Of a stretch of 64,000 bases of DNA, positions 1-9,542 are shown in pieces. The first letter of the stretch is position 1. Every line of letters starts with the position of its first letter. The notes beneath the pieces are model-generated. The model was not told the origin of the DNA. It did no database searches and was given only the letters and a program-made list of their open reading frames with translations. The position numbers were made by a program, and so were the translations under genes. This stretch comes from an uncultured Bacteroidota bacterium (GTDB taxonomy: Bacteria > Bacteroidota > Bacteroidia > Flavobacteriales > Flavobacteriaceae). Location: assembly GCA_902566635.1 (NCBI GenBank), contig CACFJP010000002.1:1-64000 (forward strand), given 5' to 3'.

Positions 1-119
1 CATATCCTATTGCATTTTCATTTGAAAACCTGTCTGCCCTATTGCTGATATGGGGGGTGCTTAGTATTTTGGCGGCTTGGATCGCGTCTGCTGTCGTTCG
101 GCCTCTGCAGTTGCGCTAA
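1..119 (+). CDS. C-terminal end of an FtsX/LolC-type ABC transporter permease (partial)
   Basis: An open frame enters from the left edge and stops at a TAA at 117-119, giving about 38 residues. They form one hydrophobic helix (LLLIWGVLSILAAWIASAVV) followed by a short basic tail, RPLQLR. That end is typical of the last transmembrane helix of FtsX/MacB/LolC-family permeases, where a helix is followed by a conserved Arg-Pro. The stop overlaps the 3' end of the convergent dihydrouridine synthase gene by four bases. The family assignment is inference from this short tail only; the rest of the gene lies outside the window. Confidence 0.45.
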   Translation, partial: YPIAFSFENLSALLLIWGVLSILAAWIASAVVRPLQLR

Positions 120-1111
120 ATCGTCACTTCTGGCTCTTGAAAATTGGATGCGACTTGATCAAACACTTCAAAAACTTCAGGGGCGTTGTCTAAAGTTACC
201 ATCTTTAGGCGATATTCTCTGAAGTGAGGAATTCCTTTAAAATAGTTTGTATAATGCCGGCGTGTTTCAAAAACTCCCAGTTTATCCCCCTTCCAATCTA
301 TAGCCATTTGTAAATGTCGTCTTGCCATTTCAACACGATCTTTAATCGTTGGTGGTGGGAGGTGTTCCTTTGTTTTGAAATAATGTTTTACTTGCGCAAA
401 AAACCAAGGGTTTCCAATGCTTGCACGTCCAATCATTGCGCCATCTAAACCAAACTCGTCTCGCATCATCACTGCTCTTTCAGGTGTGTCAACATCACCA
501 TTTCCAAAAACAGGTATATGCATCCTTTGGTTGTTTTTTACTGCTGTAATTGGGTGCCAATCTGCGTCCCCTTTATACATCTGCGCCCTTGTGCGGCCAT
601 GAATTGAAATGGCCTGTGCACCTACGTCTTGCAGTTGCTCAGCAACATCAACTATTTGTATACTGTCATGATCCCAACCAAGTCTTGTCTTAACTGTTAC
701 AGGGAGTTTTGTCCGCTCTACAATTGCTTTGGTCAAGGAAACCATTTTTGGGATGTCTTTCAAAATTCCTGCACCTGCACCTTTACAAACAACCTTTTTG
801 ACAGGACAGCCATAATTGATATCGATAATGTCAGGTTTGGTTTTTTCAACAATATCCACTGCTTGCAACATCGAATCTAAATTGGCACCAAAAATCTGGA
901 TTCCTATGGGTCGTTCTTTTTCATAAATATCGAGTTTCATCATGCTTTTTGCTGCATCACGAATAAGCCCCTCGCTAGAGATAAATTCTGTGTACATCAC
1001 ATCTGCTCCTTGCTCCTTACAAAGCGCTCGAAATGGTGGATCACTGACATCTTCCATAGGAGCCAATAACAAAGGAAAAGAACCCAGTTCAATGTTTCCA
1101 ATTTTTACCAT
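116..1111 (-). CDS. dusB: tRNA-dihydrouridine synthase, DusB type
   Basis: FMN enzyme that reduces a uridine in the D-loop of tRNA to dihydrouridine. The 331-residue protein has the expected TIM-barrel signatures in order: APMEDVSDPPFR at about residues 17-28, DINYGCPVKK with the catalytic cysteine C102, VKTRLG with K141, SIHGRTR with H171, GNGDV at about 203 and MIGRASIGNPW at about 227-237, the last two being FMN phosphate contacts. The length and the extended C-terminal helical part match DusB. It is the distal gene on the minus strand after the MauE-thioredoxin gene, 11 bp away, so the two are probably cotranscribed. Confidence 0.95.
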   Translation of the reverse strand: MVKIGNIELGSFPLLLAPMEDVSDPPFRALCKEQGADVMYTEFISSEGLIRDAAKSMMKLDIYEKERPIGIQIFGANLDSMLQAVDIVEKTKPDIIDINYGCPVKKVVCKGAGAGILKDIPKMVSLTKAIVERTKLPVTVKTRLGWDHDSIQIVDVAEQLQDVGAQAISIHGRTRAQMYKGDADWHPITAVKNNQRMHIPVFGNGDVDTPERAVMMRDEFGLDGAMIGRASIGNPWFFAQVKHYFKTKEHLPPPTIKDRVEMARRHLQMAIDWKGDKLGVFETRRHYTNYFKGIPHFREYRLKMVTLDNAPEVFEVFDQVASNFQEPEVTI

Positions 1112-1122
1112 TATTCGCTTGT

Positions 1123-1983
1123 TTATGGATAGCGTTTGTCGAGAGTGTTTGCAATGTCTTCATCAATAATCGTATCAACTGCGCCATCGTTCAAAACATA
1201 AACCCTTGGTGGGCTTTCACCAATTAAATCAAAAAAGGTGTTGACGTCTATTTCAACATAAGGAAACGAAGTGTTTGTTATTTGCTCAAACTGTTCTACT
1301 GTTGTTTCTCCTTCTTTAAAATAAAAGGCATAAACGTCTGGTAGCTTATTTGTTTTGTTCATTTTTCCAAGTTCGACACTCAATTCTTGACAGTGCTCGC
1401 AGTCCAAATTGAGAATCGCAACTAGCTTTTCTCCTGATGACAAATCAGTTCGGCCAACACTGCTAAAGTTAGTGTATTGATTGACTGGGAACTCGCTTTG
1501 ATCAGGTATCGGTAAAAACACCCACATACTTGTAATAATGATCATCGCGCCACCAAAAAGAATGATTTGATTGGTTGCTTTTGAAGAGTTTTTGATCCAA
1601 AGCCAAACAGACACAGCCAACATCAATATATTTTTTGCAATCGATTCGGCAGGTGACATGGATATCATCTCTCCAAAACAACCACAGTTTTCGTTATCCC
1701 CAATCGCCCATAAATAACCCAAATGAATGGTAAAACCAATTAACATCAGACTCGCAATCGCCATCAGTTGCTTCGTATAATAAGGCAATAACATCAGTAG
1801 GCCTAAGGCAAATTCGAATCCTATAAGAAAACGTGCTGCGTGTTGGGCTTGGCCTCTACTCGACAACAACCCTTGATCAATCAAAGTGATTTCAAAAAAA
1901 CCAGGTCCCACAAACTTGGTGTATGCAGAAAAGATAAACACGATTCCCAAAAGGATGCGAAAGGCACTTTGCAAGCTTCTCAT
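1123..1983 (-). CDS. MauE/DoxX-type membrane protein fused to a thioredoxin-like domain
   Basis: The 286-residue protein begins with about four transmembrane helices (residues 1-150) of the MauE/DoxX type, carrying NCGCFGE in the loop after the third helix. A further helix (IILFGGAMIIITSMWVFLP) leads into a C-terminal thioredoxin-like domain with a CxxC (LDCEHCQE) near residue 200. The combination suggests a membrane redox protein that passes electrons across the inner membrane to periplasmic thiols; the exact substrate is unknown. A longer frame with a TTG start at 2001 exists, but that codon overlaps the -7 promoter box at 1999-2006, so ATG at 1983 was chosen. It is followed closely by dusB on the same strand. 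Confidence 0.75.
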   Translation of the reverse strand: MRSLQSAFRILLGIVFIFSAYTKFVGPGFFEITLIDQGLLSSRGQAQHAARFLIGFEFALGLLMLLPYYTKQLMAIASLMLIGFTIHLGYLWAIGDNENCGCFGEMISMSPAESIAKNILMLAVSVWLWIKNSSKATNQIILFGGAMIIITSMWVFLPIPDQSEFPVNQYTNFSSVGRTDLSSGEKLVAILNLDCEHCQELSVELGKMNKTNKLPDVYAFYFKEGETTVEQFEQITNTSFPYVEIDVNTFFDLIGESPPRVYVLNDGAVDTIIDEDIANTLDKRYP

Positions 1984-1998
1984 AAACTCAATTTTCCC

Positions 1999-2006
1999 CA
2001 AAAATA
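1999..2006 (-). promoter_or_regulatory. -7 promoter box for the MauE-thioredoxin gene
   Basis: Reads TATTTTTG on the minus strand, matching the Bacteroidetes -7 consensus TAnnTTTG, 15 bases before the ATG at 1983. A well-spaced -33 TTG is not evident. Confidence 0.5.
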
Positions 2007-2038
2007 GTCTTTATTCACATTTGCAGGGTACAATTAAG

Positions 2039-2046
2039 TATCTTTG
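2039..2046 (+). promoter_or_regulatory. -7 promoter box for lepA
   Basis: Reads TATCTTTG, a perfect Bacteroidetes -7 match, 19 bases before the lepA ATG. A TTG at 2021-2023 is a possible -33 element with a rather short 15-base spacer. Confidence 0.6.
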
Positions 2047-2065
2047 TTATCCTTTTGGTTCGTAG

Positions 2066-3862
2066 ATGAAGCACATTCGTAATTTTTGCATTATTGCCCA
2101 TATTGACCATGGTAAAAGCACTTTGGCCGATCGTTTGCTCGACGCTACTGGAGCTGTTACTGAGCGAGAAAAACAAGATCAGCTTCTTGATAATATGGAT
2201 TTGGAGCGTGAGAGAGGCATCACCATCAAGTCTCACGCCATTCAGATGAATTATGTTTTAAATGGTCGAGAGTATGTGTTTAATCTCATCGACACCCCTG
2301 GTCACGTTGATTTTTCATATGAGGTTTCTCGATCAATTGCAGCTTGTGAAGGTGCCCTACTGGTCGTAGATGCTGCTCAAAGTATTCAAGCACAAACCAT
2401 TTCGAATTTGTATTTGGCACTCGATAATGACTTGGAGATCATACCTGTGCTAAACAAAGTTGATTTGCCTTCTGCTAACCCTGAAGAGGTCACAGATGAT
2501 ATTGTAGATCTGTTAGGGTGTAATCAAGAAGATGTGATTCATTGTTCTGCAAAAACAGGTCTAGGTATTGATTCTATCCTTGAAGCAATCGTCGATCGTG
2601 TGCCAGCGCCAGGTGGTGACAATCATGCGCCCCTGCAAGCACTTATTTTTGATTCTGTTTACAATCCTTTTCGTGGGATAGAAACATATTTTAGAGTTAT
2701 GAGTGGTCGAATTTCAAAAGGTGATCGAATCAAATTTATGGCTACTGGTAAAGAGTACAACGCTGATGAGGTGGGTACGCTCAAACTCAAGCAAGAACCA
2801 CGAAAGCAAGTAGAAACAGGTGATGTTGGTTACCTTATCACAGGGATCAAAGAGGCAAAAGAGGTGCAGGTTGGTGATACGGTTACTTTAGCATCTACAC
2901 CTACTGACGCCCCAATTGAGGGTTTCGAAGAGGTCAAGCCAATGGTTTTTGCGGGGATATATCCTGTTGATACTGAAGACTATGAGGAGTTGAGAGCCTC
3001 AATGGAAAAACTACAACTCAACGATGCGTCTTTGGTCTTTCAGCCAGAAAGCTCGGCTGCACTTGGATTTGGTTTTCGATGTGGTTTTTTAGGAATGCTA
3101 CACTTAGAAATCATTCAAGAACGACTAGAGCGTGAATTTGATATGTCTGTGATTACTACTGTTCCAAACGTGTCTTATCATGCCTTCACTAAAAAGAAGC
3201 CTGACGAAATTGTGTTGGTGAACAACCCAACAGATCTCCCAGAGCCTTCTGTTATCAACCATGTAGAAGAGCCCTATATCAAAGCGTCTGTCATCACCAA
3301 GGCAGATTATGTTGGAAATGTAATGAACTTATGTATTGAAAAGCGAGGGCAAATCACCAACCAAACCTATCTAACTCCTGATCGAGTAGAGTTGTCTTTT
3401 GATATGCCTTTAGCAGAGATTGTTTTTGATTTTTACGATCGTCTAAAGTCTGTCTCGCGCGGGTATGCTTCTTTTGACTATAGTCCTATTGGCTTACGCA
3501 CATCCAAACTAGTGAAAGTAGATATCTTGCTCAATGGAAATGTTGTTGACGCTCTTTCAGCCTTGGTGCATGCTGACAATGCCTATGCTTTAGGAAAGAA
3601 AATGTGTGAAAAGCTAAAGGAGTTAATCCCTAGGCAACAGTTTGATATTCCAATTCAAGCAGCAATCGGTGCAAAAATTATTTCACGCGAAACAATCAAA
3701 GCTGTTCGAAAAGATGTAACTGCCAAGTGTTATGGTGGGGACATCACTCGAAAACGAAAACTACTTGAGAAGCAGAAAAAAGGAAAAAAGAAAATGCGAC
3801 AGGTAGGCAATGTCGAAATTCCACAACAAGCGTTTATGGCAGTACTTCAGTTAAACGACTAA
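2066..3862 (+). CDS. lepA: elongation factor 4 (LepA), ribosome-associated GTPase
   Basis: Translational GTPase that acts on stalled or assembling ribosomes. All landmarks of a full-length, 598-residue LepA are present: the P-loop AHIDHGKST at residues 11-19, switch [14 protein letters not shown] for guanine recognition, EF-G-like domains II, III and V, and the LepA-specific basic C-terminal domain ([14 protein letters not shown] onward) that enters the peptidyl-transferase area. It has its own -7 promoter and is divergent from the MauE-thioredoxin gene. The downstream permease starts 52 bp after the stop and may be transcribed by read-through. Confidence 0.98.
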   Translation: MKHIRNFCIIAHIDHGKSTLADRLLDATGAVTEREKQDQLLDNMDLERERGITIKSHAIQMNYVLNGREYVFNLIDTPGHVDFSYEVSRSIAACEGALLVVDAAQSIQAQTISNLYLALDNDLEIIPVLNKVDLPSANPEEVTDDIVDLLGCNQEDVIHCSAKTGLGIDSILEAIVDRVPAPGGDNHAPLQALIFDSVYNPFRGIETYFRVMSGRISKGDRIKFMATGKEYNADEVGTLKLKQEPRKQVETGDVGYLITGIKEAKEVQVGDTVTLASTPTDAPIEGFEEVKPMVFAGIYPVDTEDYEELRASMEKLQLNDASLVFQPESSAALGFGFRCGFLGMLHLEIIQERLEREFDMSVITTVPNVSYHAFTKKKPDEIVLVNNPTDLPEPSVINHVEEPYIKASVITKADYVGNVMNLCIEKRGQITNQTYLTPDRVELSFDMPLAEIVFDFYDRLKSVSRGYASFDYSPIGLRTSKLVKVDILLNGNVVDALSALVHADNAYALGKKMCEKLKELIPRQQFDIPIQAAIGAKIISRETIKAVRKDVTAKCYGGDITRKRKLLEKQKKGKKKMRQVGNVEIPQQAFMAVLQLND

Positions 3863-3913
3863 GTTTATAATCGCCCTTTACAATCAAAATTTATTTAGTA
3901 CTTTTCAAGTATA

Positions 3914-6103
3914 ATGAAAAGTAAGACATCACTTATAAGGACATTAAGCTTGCCTTCTGCGATTGCCATTAGTATTGGTGGGATGCTCAGTGGTATTTTT
4001 GTTTTGCCCGGTGTTGCCTTTGGCATCACAGGACCATCTGTTTCACTGGCTTTTTTGGTAGCAGGAATTTGTATCATCCCTGCTGTTTTATCAAAATCTG
4101 AGCTGGCAACTGCCATGCCTAAATCAGGTGGTACTTATGTGTATATAGATCGTGCTTTTGGTCCTCTTTTTGGAGTTGTTTCAGGGATTGGTCTATGGTT
4201 ATCCTTATTGCTGAAAAGCGCATTCTCCCTAGTAGGACTGAGTGCTTATTTATATGTGTTGGTCGAACTGGACTCCCTCTACACAAATGTCGTTGCAATT
4301 ATTTCCCTACTTCTTGTGTTGATATTAAACATATTTGGTGTGAAAAAGGTAGGTAATGCCCAACTTGCTATTGTTGGTGTAAGCGTCACTTCATTGGTTG
4401 TGTTGATTGCCTTTGGGTTCAACAGTGTTAGTTTTGTTCCACACACTGCTTTTTTGTCCGACGGAACACTCGGTTTTTTTAGTGGTGTTGCTTTTTTATA
4501 CATCTCTTATGCTGGTGTAACTAAAATTGCTGCCATTGCTGGTGAAATTTCAAAACCAGAAAAAAATCTACCCCTAACCATGATTATTTCGCTACTGCTT
4601 ATAATGGCTGTTTATGTTTGTGTGTCGATGGTACTTGTCAATTTTGTCGATGGTGAAACACTCGCCACTGACATCCGACCCATTTATACTGCTGCTGCCG
4701 AGATCGGTGGGCCAATTGCTGGATACATTGCAGGAATTGTTGGGGTGATGACACTGCTCTCTATGGCAAACTCTGGATTGCTTGCCTCCTCACGATTTCC
4801 GTTTGCAATGGCACGTGATGGTGCTTTACCTTCGATCTTTACCTCGATAAGTAAACAATATATGACCCCAGTTTTTTCGATTGTTGTTACTGCTGTTGCG
4901 ATTGGGTTGGCGATTGTCTTTTTAGATGTAGTTAAAATCGCAAAGCTCGCCAGTGCCTTCAAGGTCTTGATGTTTGTTTCTGTCAACCTAGCTGTCATTG
5001 TTTTTAGAGAAACCAACGCCCAGTGGTATAGTCCCAAATACAAATCTCCACTCTACCCTTTTGTGCAGATTTTCGGCATTCTGAGTGGTTTGTTTCTTCT
5101 GGCTTTTTTAGGGCTTCAAGCTTTGTTGTCAGTGTTGGCTGTCTTTGTCATTGGTTTTTTAGTGTTCCTTGCCTATGGGCGAAAAACAAATCGCAGTGGG
5201 TTGTTATCCAACTATGGGATCTTCTCCTTTCTATTTCGTGGAAAGCGAGGTGGATCGTCTGATGTTAATCTAGAGAAGGAAGAAGTAATTGAAGGTATCT
5301 ATAGTTCTGATTCTCAAATTGTTGTGCCGCTGCTGGGTGACGAAACCTCACCTGAAATGATTGTAGAGGTTGCGTCTTCTATCAATCCAACAAACAGTAT
5401 TAACGCCATCAACATCATAGAGGCACCAGATCAAACGTTTTTGGAAGATGTGGATTTGGTCACACCCAAAGACGAATCTGTCAAACGCCGAATCTTATCC
5501 CTCAAACAAACGAAAAATACCAAAGTTACTTTTGAAAGTTTGCCAACTCACGATGTTGTAAACACCATCAAAAACATTACTTCTGTTCAAAAATGTGAGT
5601 GGTTGGTGATGGGTTGGGGTGGTCGAGAAAACGCTGGTATTTTGGTTAGAAACCCTGTGGGGTGGGTCATCAAAAATGTAAATGCCAATCTTGCTTTATT
5701 TAAGGATAATGGTGTTCGGAACATCTCAAAAATTGTTCTAGGTGTGAGGCCTGGTCGCCAAGGGAATAAGTTTATTCGTGTGGCAGATAATATTTGTAAA
5801 TACTATGGCGCTAGGTTAACGTTATTGAATGTCATTAGTAAAGATGCGCCTAAGAGTCAAGAGACAAAACTTCACAACAATAACAAAGAATTGTTGAGGA
5901 GTTTTTCTCGTGAAGAAGATAGTTTGGTCATTCGAAGCAGCGATGTGGTTGGGGTTATATCTGAGGTCTCTGCAAGCTATGATTTACTTATCATTGGTTC
6001 TCAGGAAAAAAGTGCTTGGTATAATGTATTGCTTGGTTTAAAGTCTGACCGATTTGTGAAAAACTCGGTTTGTTCTGTATTGCGTTTAACAATAAATGAA
6101 TAG
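3914..6103 (+). CDS. APC-family amino acid permease fused to two USP-like domains
   Basis: The first 425 or so residues of this 729-residue protein hold about 12 transmembrane helices with the APC signature near the N terminus (SIGGMLSGIFVLPG, then SLAFLVAG). They are followed by a cytoplasmic part of about 280 residues that reads as two tandem alpha/beta modules of the universal stress protein type. The second contains KIVLGVRPGRQGNKFIRVADNICKYY and ends in LLIIGSQEKS followed by CSVLRL, the usual USP last strands. Family knowledge: such C-terminal USP modules regulate cation-amino acid transporters through nucleotide binding. The substrate cannot be read from sequence. The MBL-fold gene starts two bases after the stop. 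Confidence 0.8.
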   Translation: MKSKTSLIRTLSLPSAIAISIGGMLSGIFVLPGVAFGITGPSVSLAFLVAGICIIPAVLSKSELATAMPKSGGTYVYIDRAFGPLFGVVSGIGLWLSLLLKSAFSLVGLSAYLYVLVELDSLYTNVVAIISLLLVLILNIFGVKKVGNAQLAIVGVSVTSLVVLIAFGFNSVSFVPHTAFLSDGTLGFFSGVAFLYISYAGVTKIAAIAGEISKPEKNLPLTMIISLLLIMAVYVCVSMVLVNFVDGETLATDIRPIYTAAAEIGGPIAGYIAGIVGVMTLLSMANSGLLASSRFPFAMARDGALPSIFTSISKQYMTPVFSIVVTAVAIGLAIVFLDVVKIAKLASAFKVLMFVSVNLAVIVFRETNAQWYSPKYKSPLYPFVQIFGILSGLFLLAFLGLQALLSVLAVFVIGFLVFLAYGRKTNRSGLLSNYGIFSFLFRGKRGGSSDVNLEKEEVIEGIYSSDSQIVVPLLGDETSPEMIVEVASSINPTNSINAINIIEAPDQTFLEDVDLVTPKDESVKRRILSLKQTKNTKVTFESLPTHDVVNTIKNITSVQKCEWLVMGWGGRENAGILVRNPVGWVIKNVNANLALFKDNGVRNISKIVLGVRPGRQGNKFIRVADNICKYYGARLTLLNVISKDAPKSQETKLHNNNKELLRSFSREEDSLVIRSSDVVGVISEVSASYDLLIIGSQEKSAWYNVLLGLKSDRFVKNSVCSVLRLTINE

Positions 6104-6105
6104 GT

Positions 6106-6948
6106 ATGAATCTTTTTCCTATCAACGCAGGTCATTTTAAACTTGACGGGGGTGCTATGTTTGGGGTGGTTCCCAAGTCCTTATGGCAACGCACCAACCC
6201 TGCAGACAAAGATAACTTAATTGATGTTTGTGCTAGATGCCTTTTGATTGAAACTAATGATCGCCTGATTTTGGTTGATACAGGAATGGGTAATAAACAA
6301 AGTGATAAATTCTTTAGCTACTATAAACCCTGGGGTGAAGATAACCTCCTTGAATCCATCACCAGTACTGGCTTTCACCCAAACGATATTACAGATGTGC
6401 TGTTAACACATTTACATTTTGACCACTGTGGCGGTTGTTTTACCTGGAACAAAGACCACACCTCTTTTGTTCCTGTGTTTCCAAACGCAGACTATTGGTC
6501 CAACGAGTCCCATTGGCAGTGGGCAACCAACCCAAACTCTCGTGAAAAGGCTTCTTTTTTAGATGATAACCTTCGCCCAATTGAGGAGTCTGGTCGATTG
6601 CGATTTATCGAAAAAAATAAGGAAAACCCTTTGGGTTTAGAGCTGCTTTTTGTCGATGGCCATACAGAAAAACAAATGCTGCCTCTTCTTGATTGGAAAG
6701 GCGAGAAAATCGTTTTTATGGGTGATCTCATCCCTACCATTGGGCATATTCCTGTACCTTATGTGATGGGTTATGATGTAAGGCCCTTACAAACACTTGT
6801 AGAAAAAGCCGCTTTTTTGAATCTTGCTACTGAAAAAGATTATTTGCTTTTTATGGAGCATGACCCCAACACCCCTTTAATTAAAGTACATCAAACAGAA
6901 AAGGGTGTTCGTTTACTGTCAAGTCATCAATGGAACGAATTTTTTTAA
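6106..6948 (+). CDS. MBL-fold metallo-hydrolase
   Basis: Cytoplasmic, 280 residues, no signal peptide. Contains the full binuclear zinc set of the metallo-beta-lactamase fold: THLHFDH (H102, H104, D106, H107), DGHT (H186), GDLIP (D207) and MEHDP (H252). Overall arrangement and length resemble the lactonase/phosphorylcholine-hydrolase-like group rather than beta-lactamases, glyoxalase II or RNase Z, but the substrate is unknown. It follows the permease gene by 2 bp and precedes the M1 peptidase by 14 bp, so all three probably share a transcript. Confidence 0.8.
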   Translation: MNLFPINAGHFKLDGGAMFGVVPKSLWQRTNPADKDNLIDVCARCLLIETNDRLILVDTGMGNKQSDKFFSYYKPWGEDNLLESITSTGFHPNDITDVLLTHLHFDHCGGCFTWNKDHTSFVPVFPNADYWSNESHWQWATNPNSREKASFLDDNLRPIEESGRLRFIEKNKENPLGLELLFVDGHTEKQMLPLLDWKGEKIVFMGDLIPTIGHIPVPYVMGYDVRPLQTLVEKAAFLNLATEKDYLLFMEHDPNTPLIKVHQTEKGVRLLSSHQWNEFF

Positions 6949-6962
6949 CTTAAATCTTATTT

Positions 6963-8771
6963 ATGAAATATCTCATCTTTCTTTTTTGTGTGTTTTCTGT
7001 CGCCCAAAACCCCTATAGAGGTTATTGGCAACAAGAGGTTGACTATGTCATGGACATTCGTGTGGATGTGGAAACATATCGATATGATGGCACACAACAA
7101 CTGCGCTATACAAATCACTCACCTGATACACTTTCCAAGGTATTTTATCACCTGTATTTCAATGCTTTTCAACCTGATAGCGAAATGGATGTTCGTTCAA
7201 GAACAATCAAAGATCCTGACAGTCGTGTAGGGGATCGTATTTCGAAACTGTCGACAAATGAAATTGGTTTTTTACATGTCAATGAGCTTGTACAAGATGG
7301 AAAAGATGTGGCTTATACTGAAGAAGAAACCATTTTGGTTGTTGAGCTTGCCACGCCTCTTTTACCAGGTGATTCCACTGTGTTAAATATGGTGTTTGAG
7401 GGCCAAGTTCCTGTACAAATTCGCCGAAGTGGAAGAAACAATAAAGAAGGGGTTGATCTGTCTATGACGCAATGGTATCCTAAAATGGTTGAATATGACA
7501 AAGACGGTTGGCATCCCAACCCTTATATCGGACGAGAGTTTCATGGAGTGTGGGGTGATTTTGATGTTTCCATCACTATTGATCGTGAGTATGTAATTGG
7601 AGGTACAGGATATCTTCAAAACCCTGAAGAAATTGGACATGGGTATGCAGAAAAGGATAAGAAAACAAAAGCAAAAACACTTACTTGGCGTTTTGTTGCG
7701 CCTATGGTGCATGATTTTGCTTGGGCTGCAGATCCAGATTTTATACATGATATGATATTGGGCCCAAATGATGTTGAGCTTCACTTTTTCTATCTCAACA
7801 ACCCTAATATTCAAGACAATTGGAAACAACTTCAGGCAGATACTGCTAAGATGTTGTCATTTTTTAATGAAAATATAGGTGAATATCCTTACAAACAATA
7901 TTCTGTCATCCAAGGTGGTGATGGTGGTATGGAATATCCGATGTGCACCCTCATAACAGGTGAACGAGAATACAGTAGTTTGTTTGGGGTAACAGCTCAT
8001 GAGTTGGCTCACAGTTGGTTTCACCATTTATTAGGAACAAATGAAGCAAAATATGCTTGGATGGATGAAGGGTTTACTTCTTTTTATGATGTGCTTTGTG
8101 AAGCTGCTGTCTTGGGAAAAGAAAATCCATATTCAAGTTTCTATGAACGTTACATTCAGCTTGTCCAATCAGGTGTAGAAGAACCATTAACAACACATGC
8201 CGACAGATTTCAATATAACTTTGCATATGGTGTTGGAAGTTATTCTAAAGGGGCTCTTTTCCTCGCTCAGCTCGAGTATATTATGGGTACTGACAAACTT
8301 ATGAAAACGATAAAAAGATATTATGATGAATTTAAGTTTAGCCACCCAACTCCGAATGATTTTAAACGAATCGCTGAAAAAGTTTCGGGTATGCAACTTG
8401 AGTGGTATCTCAACGATTGGGTTCGCACGACCAACACGATTGATTATGGTGTGCAAAAAGTAGAAAAAAAAGGTGAAAAAACAGCTGTTGTCTTAGAGCG
8501 AATTGGCAATATGCCAATGCCTGTTGAAGTGTATATTGAAATGAATGATGACTCATTTGATTATTACTATATCCCATTACGTATGTTACGAGGTGAGAAA
8601 GAGTTTGTAAACCAAACAGTCACAACAATAGATGACTGGGCTTGGGCGATTCCAACATATACCTTTGAGATAGATAATGATTTTAATGATATAAAATATA
8701 TTCTTATCAATCCAAATGGCCTAGTCGCTGATGTGAATCCTAAGAATGATGTTTATTACAAAGCTGAGTAA
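6963..8771 (+). CDS. secreted M1-family metallo-aminopeptidase
   Basis: Zinc aminopeptidase of 602 residues with a short N-terminal signal peptide (MKYLIFLFCVFSVAQ) that places it in the periplasm or outside. The gluzincin motif is intact: HELAH at residues 346-350 and the third zinc ligand E369 in WMDEGF, spaced HExxH-x18-E. Upstream, GGMEY is the counterpart of the GAMEN substrate-binding motif. The N-terminal beta-sheet domain (VETYRYDGTQQLRYTNHSPDTL) fits the family. No C-terminal type IX sorting domain is visible. The stop codon overlaps the rnpA start (TAATG), so rnpA is translationally coupled to this gene. Confidence 0.93.
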   Translation: MKYLIFLFCVFSVAQNPYRGYWQQEVDYVMDIRVDVETYRYDGTQQLRYTNHSPDTLSKVFYHLYFNAFQPDSEMDVRSRTIKDPDSRVGDRISKLSTNEIGFLHVNELVQDGKDVAYTEEETILVVELATPLLPGDSTVLNMVFEGQVPVQIRRSGRNNKEGVDLSMTQWYPKMVEYDKDGWHPNPYIGREFHGVWGDFDVSITIDREYVIGGTGYLQNPEEIGHGYAEKDKKTKAKTLTWRFVAPMVHDFAWAADPDFIHDMILGPNDVELHFFYLNNPNIQDNWKQLQADTAKMLSFFNENIGEYPYKQYSVIQGGDGGMEYPMCTLITGEREYSSLFGVTAHELAHSWFHHLLGTNEAKYAWMDEGFTSFYDVLCEAAVLGKENPYSSFYERYIQLVQSGVEEPLTTHADRFQYNFAYGVGSYSKGALFLAQLEYIMGTDKLMKTIKRYYDEFKFSHPTPNDFKRIAEKVSGMQLEWYLNDWVRTTNTIDYGVQKVEKKGEKTAVVLERIGNMPMPVEVYIEMNDDSFDYYYIPLRMLRGEKEFVNQTVTTIDDWAWAIPTYTFEIDNDFNDIKYILINPNGLVADVNPKNDVYYKAE

Positions 8772-9121
8772 TGTACTCCTTTCCAAAACAACTTCGAATC
8801 ACAAATGATACACAACTTCAAGAGTTGTTTGCATCTGGAAAGTCCTTGTCTTTTGATGGGATAATATTAAAGTATATCAATAAAAAAAAGGTGTTTAAAA
8901 TAGGTTTTTCTGCTCCCAAACGACTGCATCAATCTGCTGTTACCAGAAACTTAATCAAACGCAGAATGCGTGAATCGTTTCGATTGCAACAACAATTACT
9001 GGGACCTTCCTTTAGTGGTATCGGATATTTTATTTATAATAATAAAAAAGTTAAAAGTAGTCAAGAAATTTATGCTGCTTTTACCCATTTACTTATGAAT
9101 TGGAAAAATTCCGGTACATAG
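8771..9121 (+). CDS. rnpA: ribonuclease P protein component
   Basis: Basic 116-residue protein that binds the catalytic RNase P RNA for tRNA 5' maturation. The hallmark RNR motif is seen as RNLIKRRMRESFR, preceded by KIGFSAPKRLHQSAV, the usual strand that packs on the central groove. Start ATG overlaps the aminopeptidase stop by one base. Unlike many bacteria, rpmH and yidC are not adjacent. The 3' end overlaps the convergent elaA-type gene by 29 bp. Confidence 0.93.
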   Translation: MYSFPKQLRITNDTQLQELFASGKSLSFDGIILKYINKKKVFKIGFSAPKRLHQSAVTRNLIKRRMRESFRLQQQLLGPSFSGIGYFIYNNKKVKSSQEIYAAFTHLLMNWKNSGT

Positions 9122-9542
9122 CAATATGAGGTATACCATCTTCTAAATATGTGTCTCCTTGTGAAACAAAACCATGCTTTTGATATAGTTTTTCAAGGTG
9201 ATATTGAGCAGAAATTTTGATTTCTTTATCTAAACCTAGCGCTTGAATTGATTGCTGTACAAGTTCATCACCTAAACCTAACCCACGATGTGTTTGTTTG
9301 ATCACAGCTCTACCAAATGAATATTCTTCAAAATAATCTCCTGGTTTAAAAAGTCTACTATAAGCGATAAGTTGATCTTTTTCATATCCTAACAAATGAT
9401 TTGCTTTAGTGTCTTTACCATCGATGTCTTGATAAACACAATCTTGCTCAACAACAAAGACCTCAGATCGCAACGACAGTATGGCATATAAAACTGCTGT
9501 ATCGATTTGATTCCAATCATACAGTTTCCAATCGAGTTTCAT
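9093..9542 (-). CDS. elaA: ElaA-like GNAT N-acetyltransferase
   Basis: 149-residue GCN5-family acetyltransferase. The sequence follows E. coli ElaA closely by eye: LYAILSLRSEVFVVEQDCVYQDIDGKD near the N terminus, the acetyl-CoA loop region RAVIKQTHRGLGLGDELVQQ (the Q/RxxGxG/A-type motif), ISAQYHLEKLYQKHGF and the conserved end YLEDGIPHIAMYR. Physiological substrate is not established for the family. The start overlaps the rpiB stop in an ATGA arrangement, so the two are coupled on one minus-strand transcript. Confidence 0.85.
   Translation of the reverse strand: MKLDWKLYDWNQIDTAVLYAILSLRSEVFVVEQDCVYQDIDGKDTKANHLLGYEKDQLIAYSRLFKPGDYFEEYSFGRAVIKQTHRGLGLGDELVQQSIQALGLDKEIKISAQYHLEKLYQKHGFVSQGDTYLEDGIPHIAMYRNFSNS

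Noticed and set aside
4684..5043. 119-codon open frame antisense to the APC permease
   Set aside because: Shadow of a well-supported gene; low complexity, no promoter box and no recognisable domain.
7383..7829. 148-codon open frame antisense to the M1 aminopeptidase
   Set aside because: Antisense to a clear enzyme domain, with no independent evidence.
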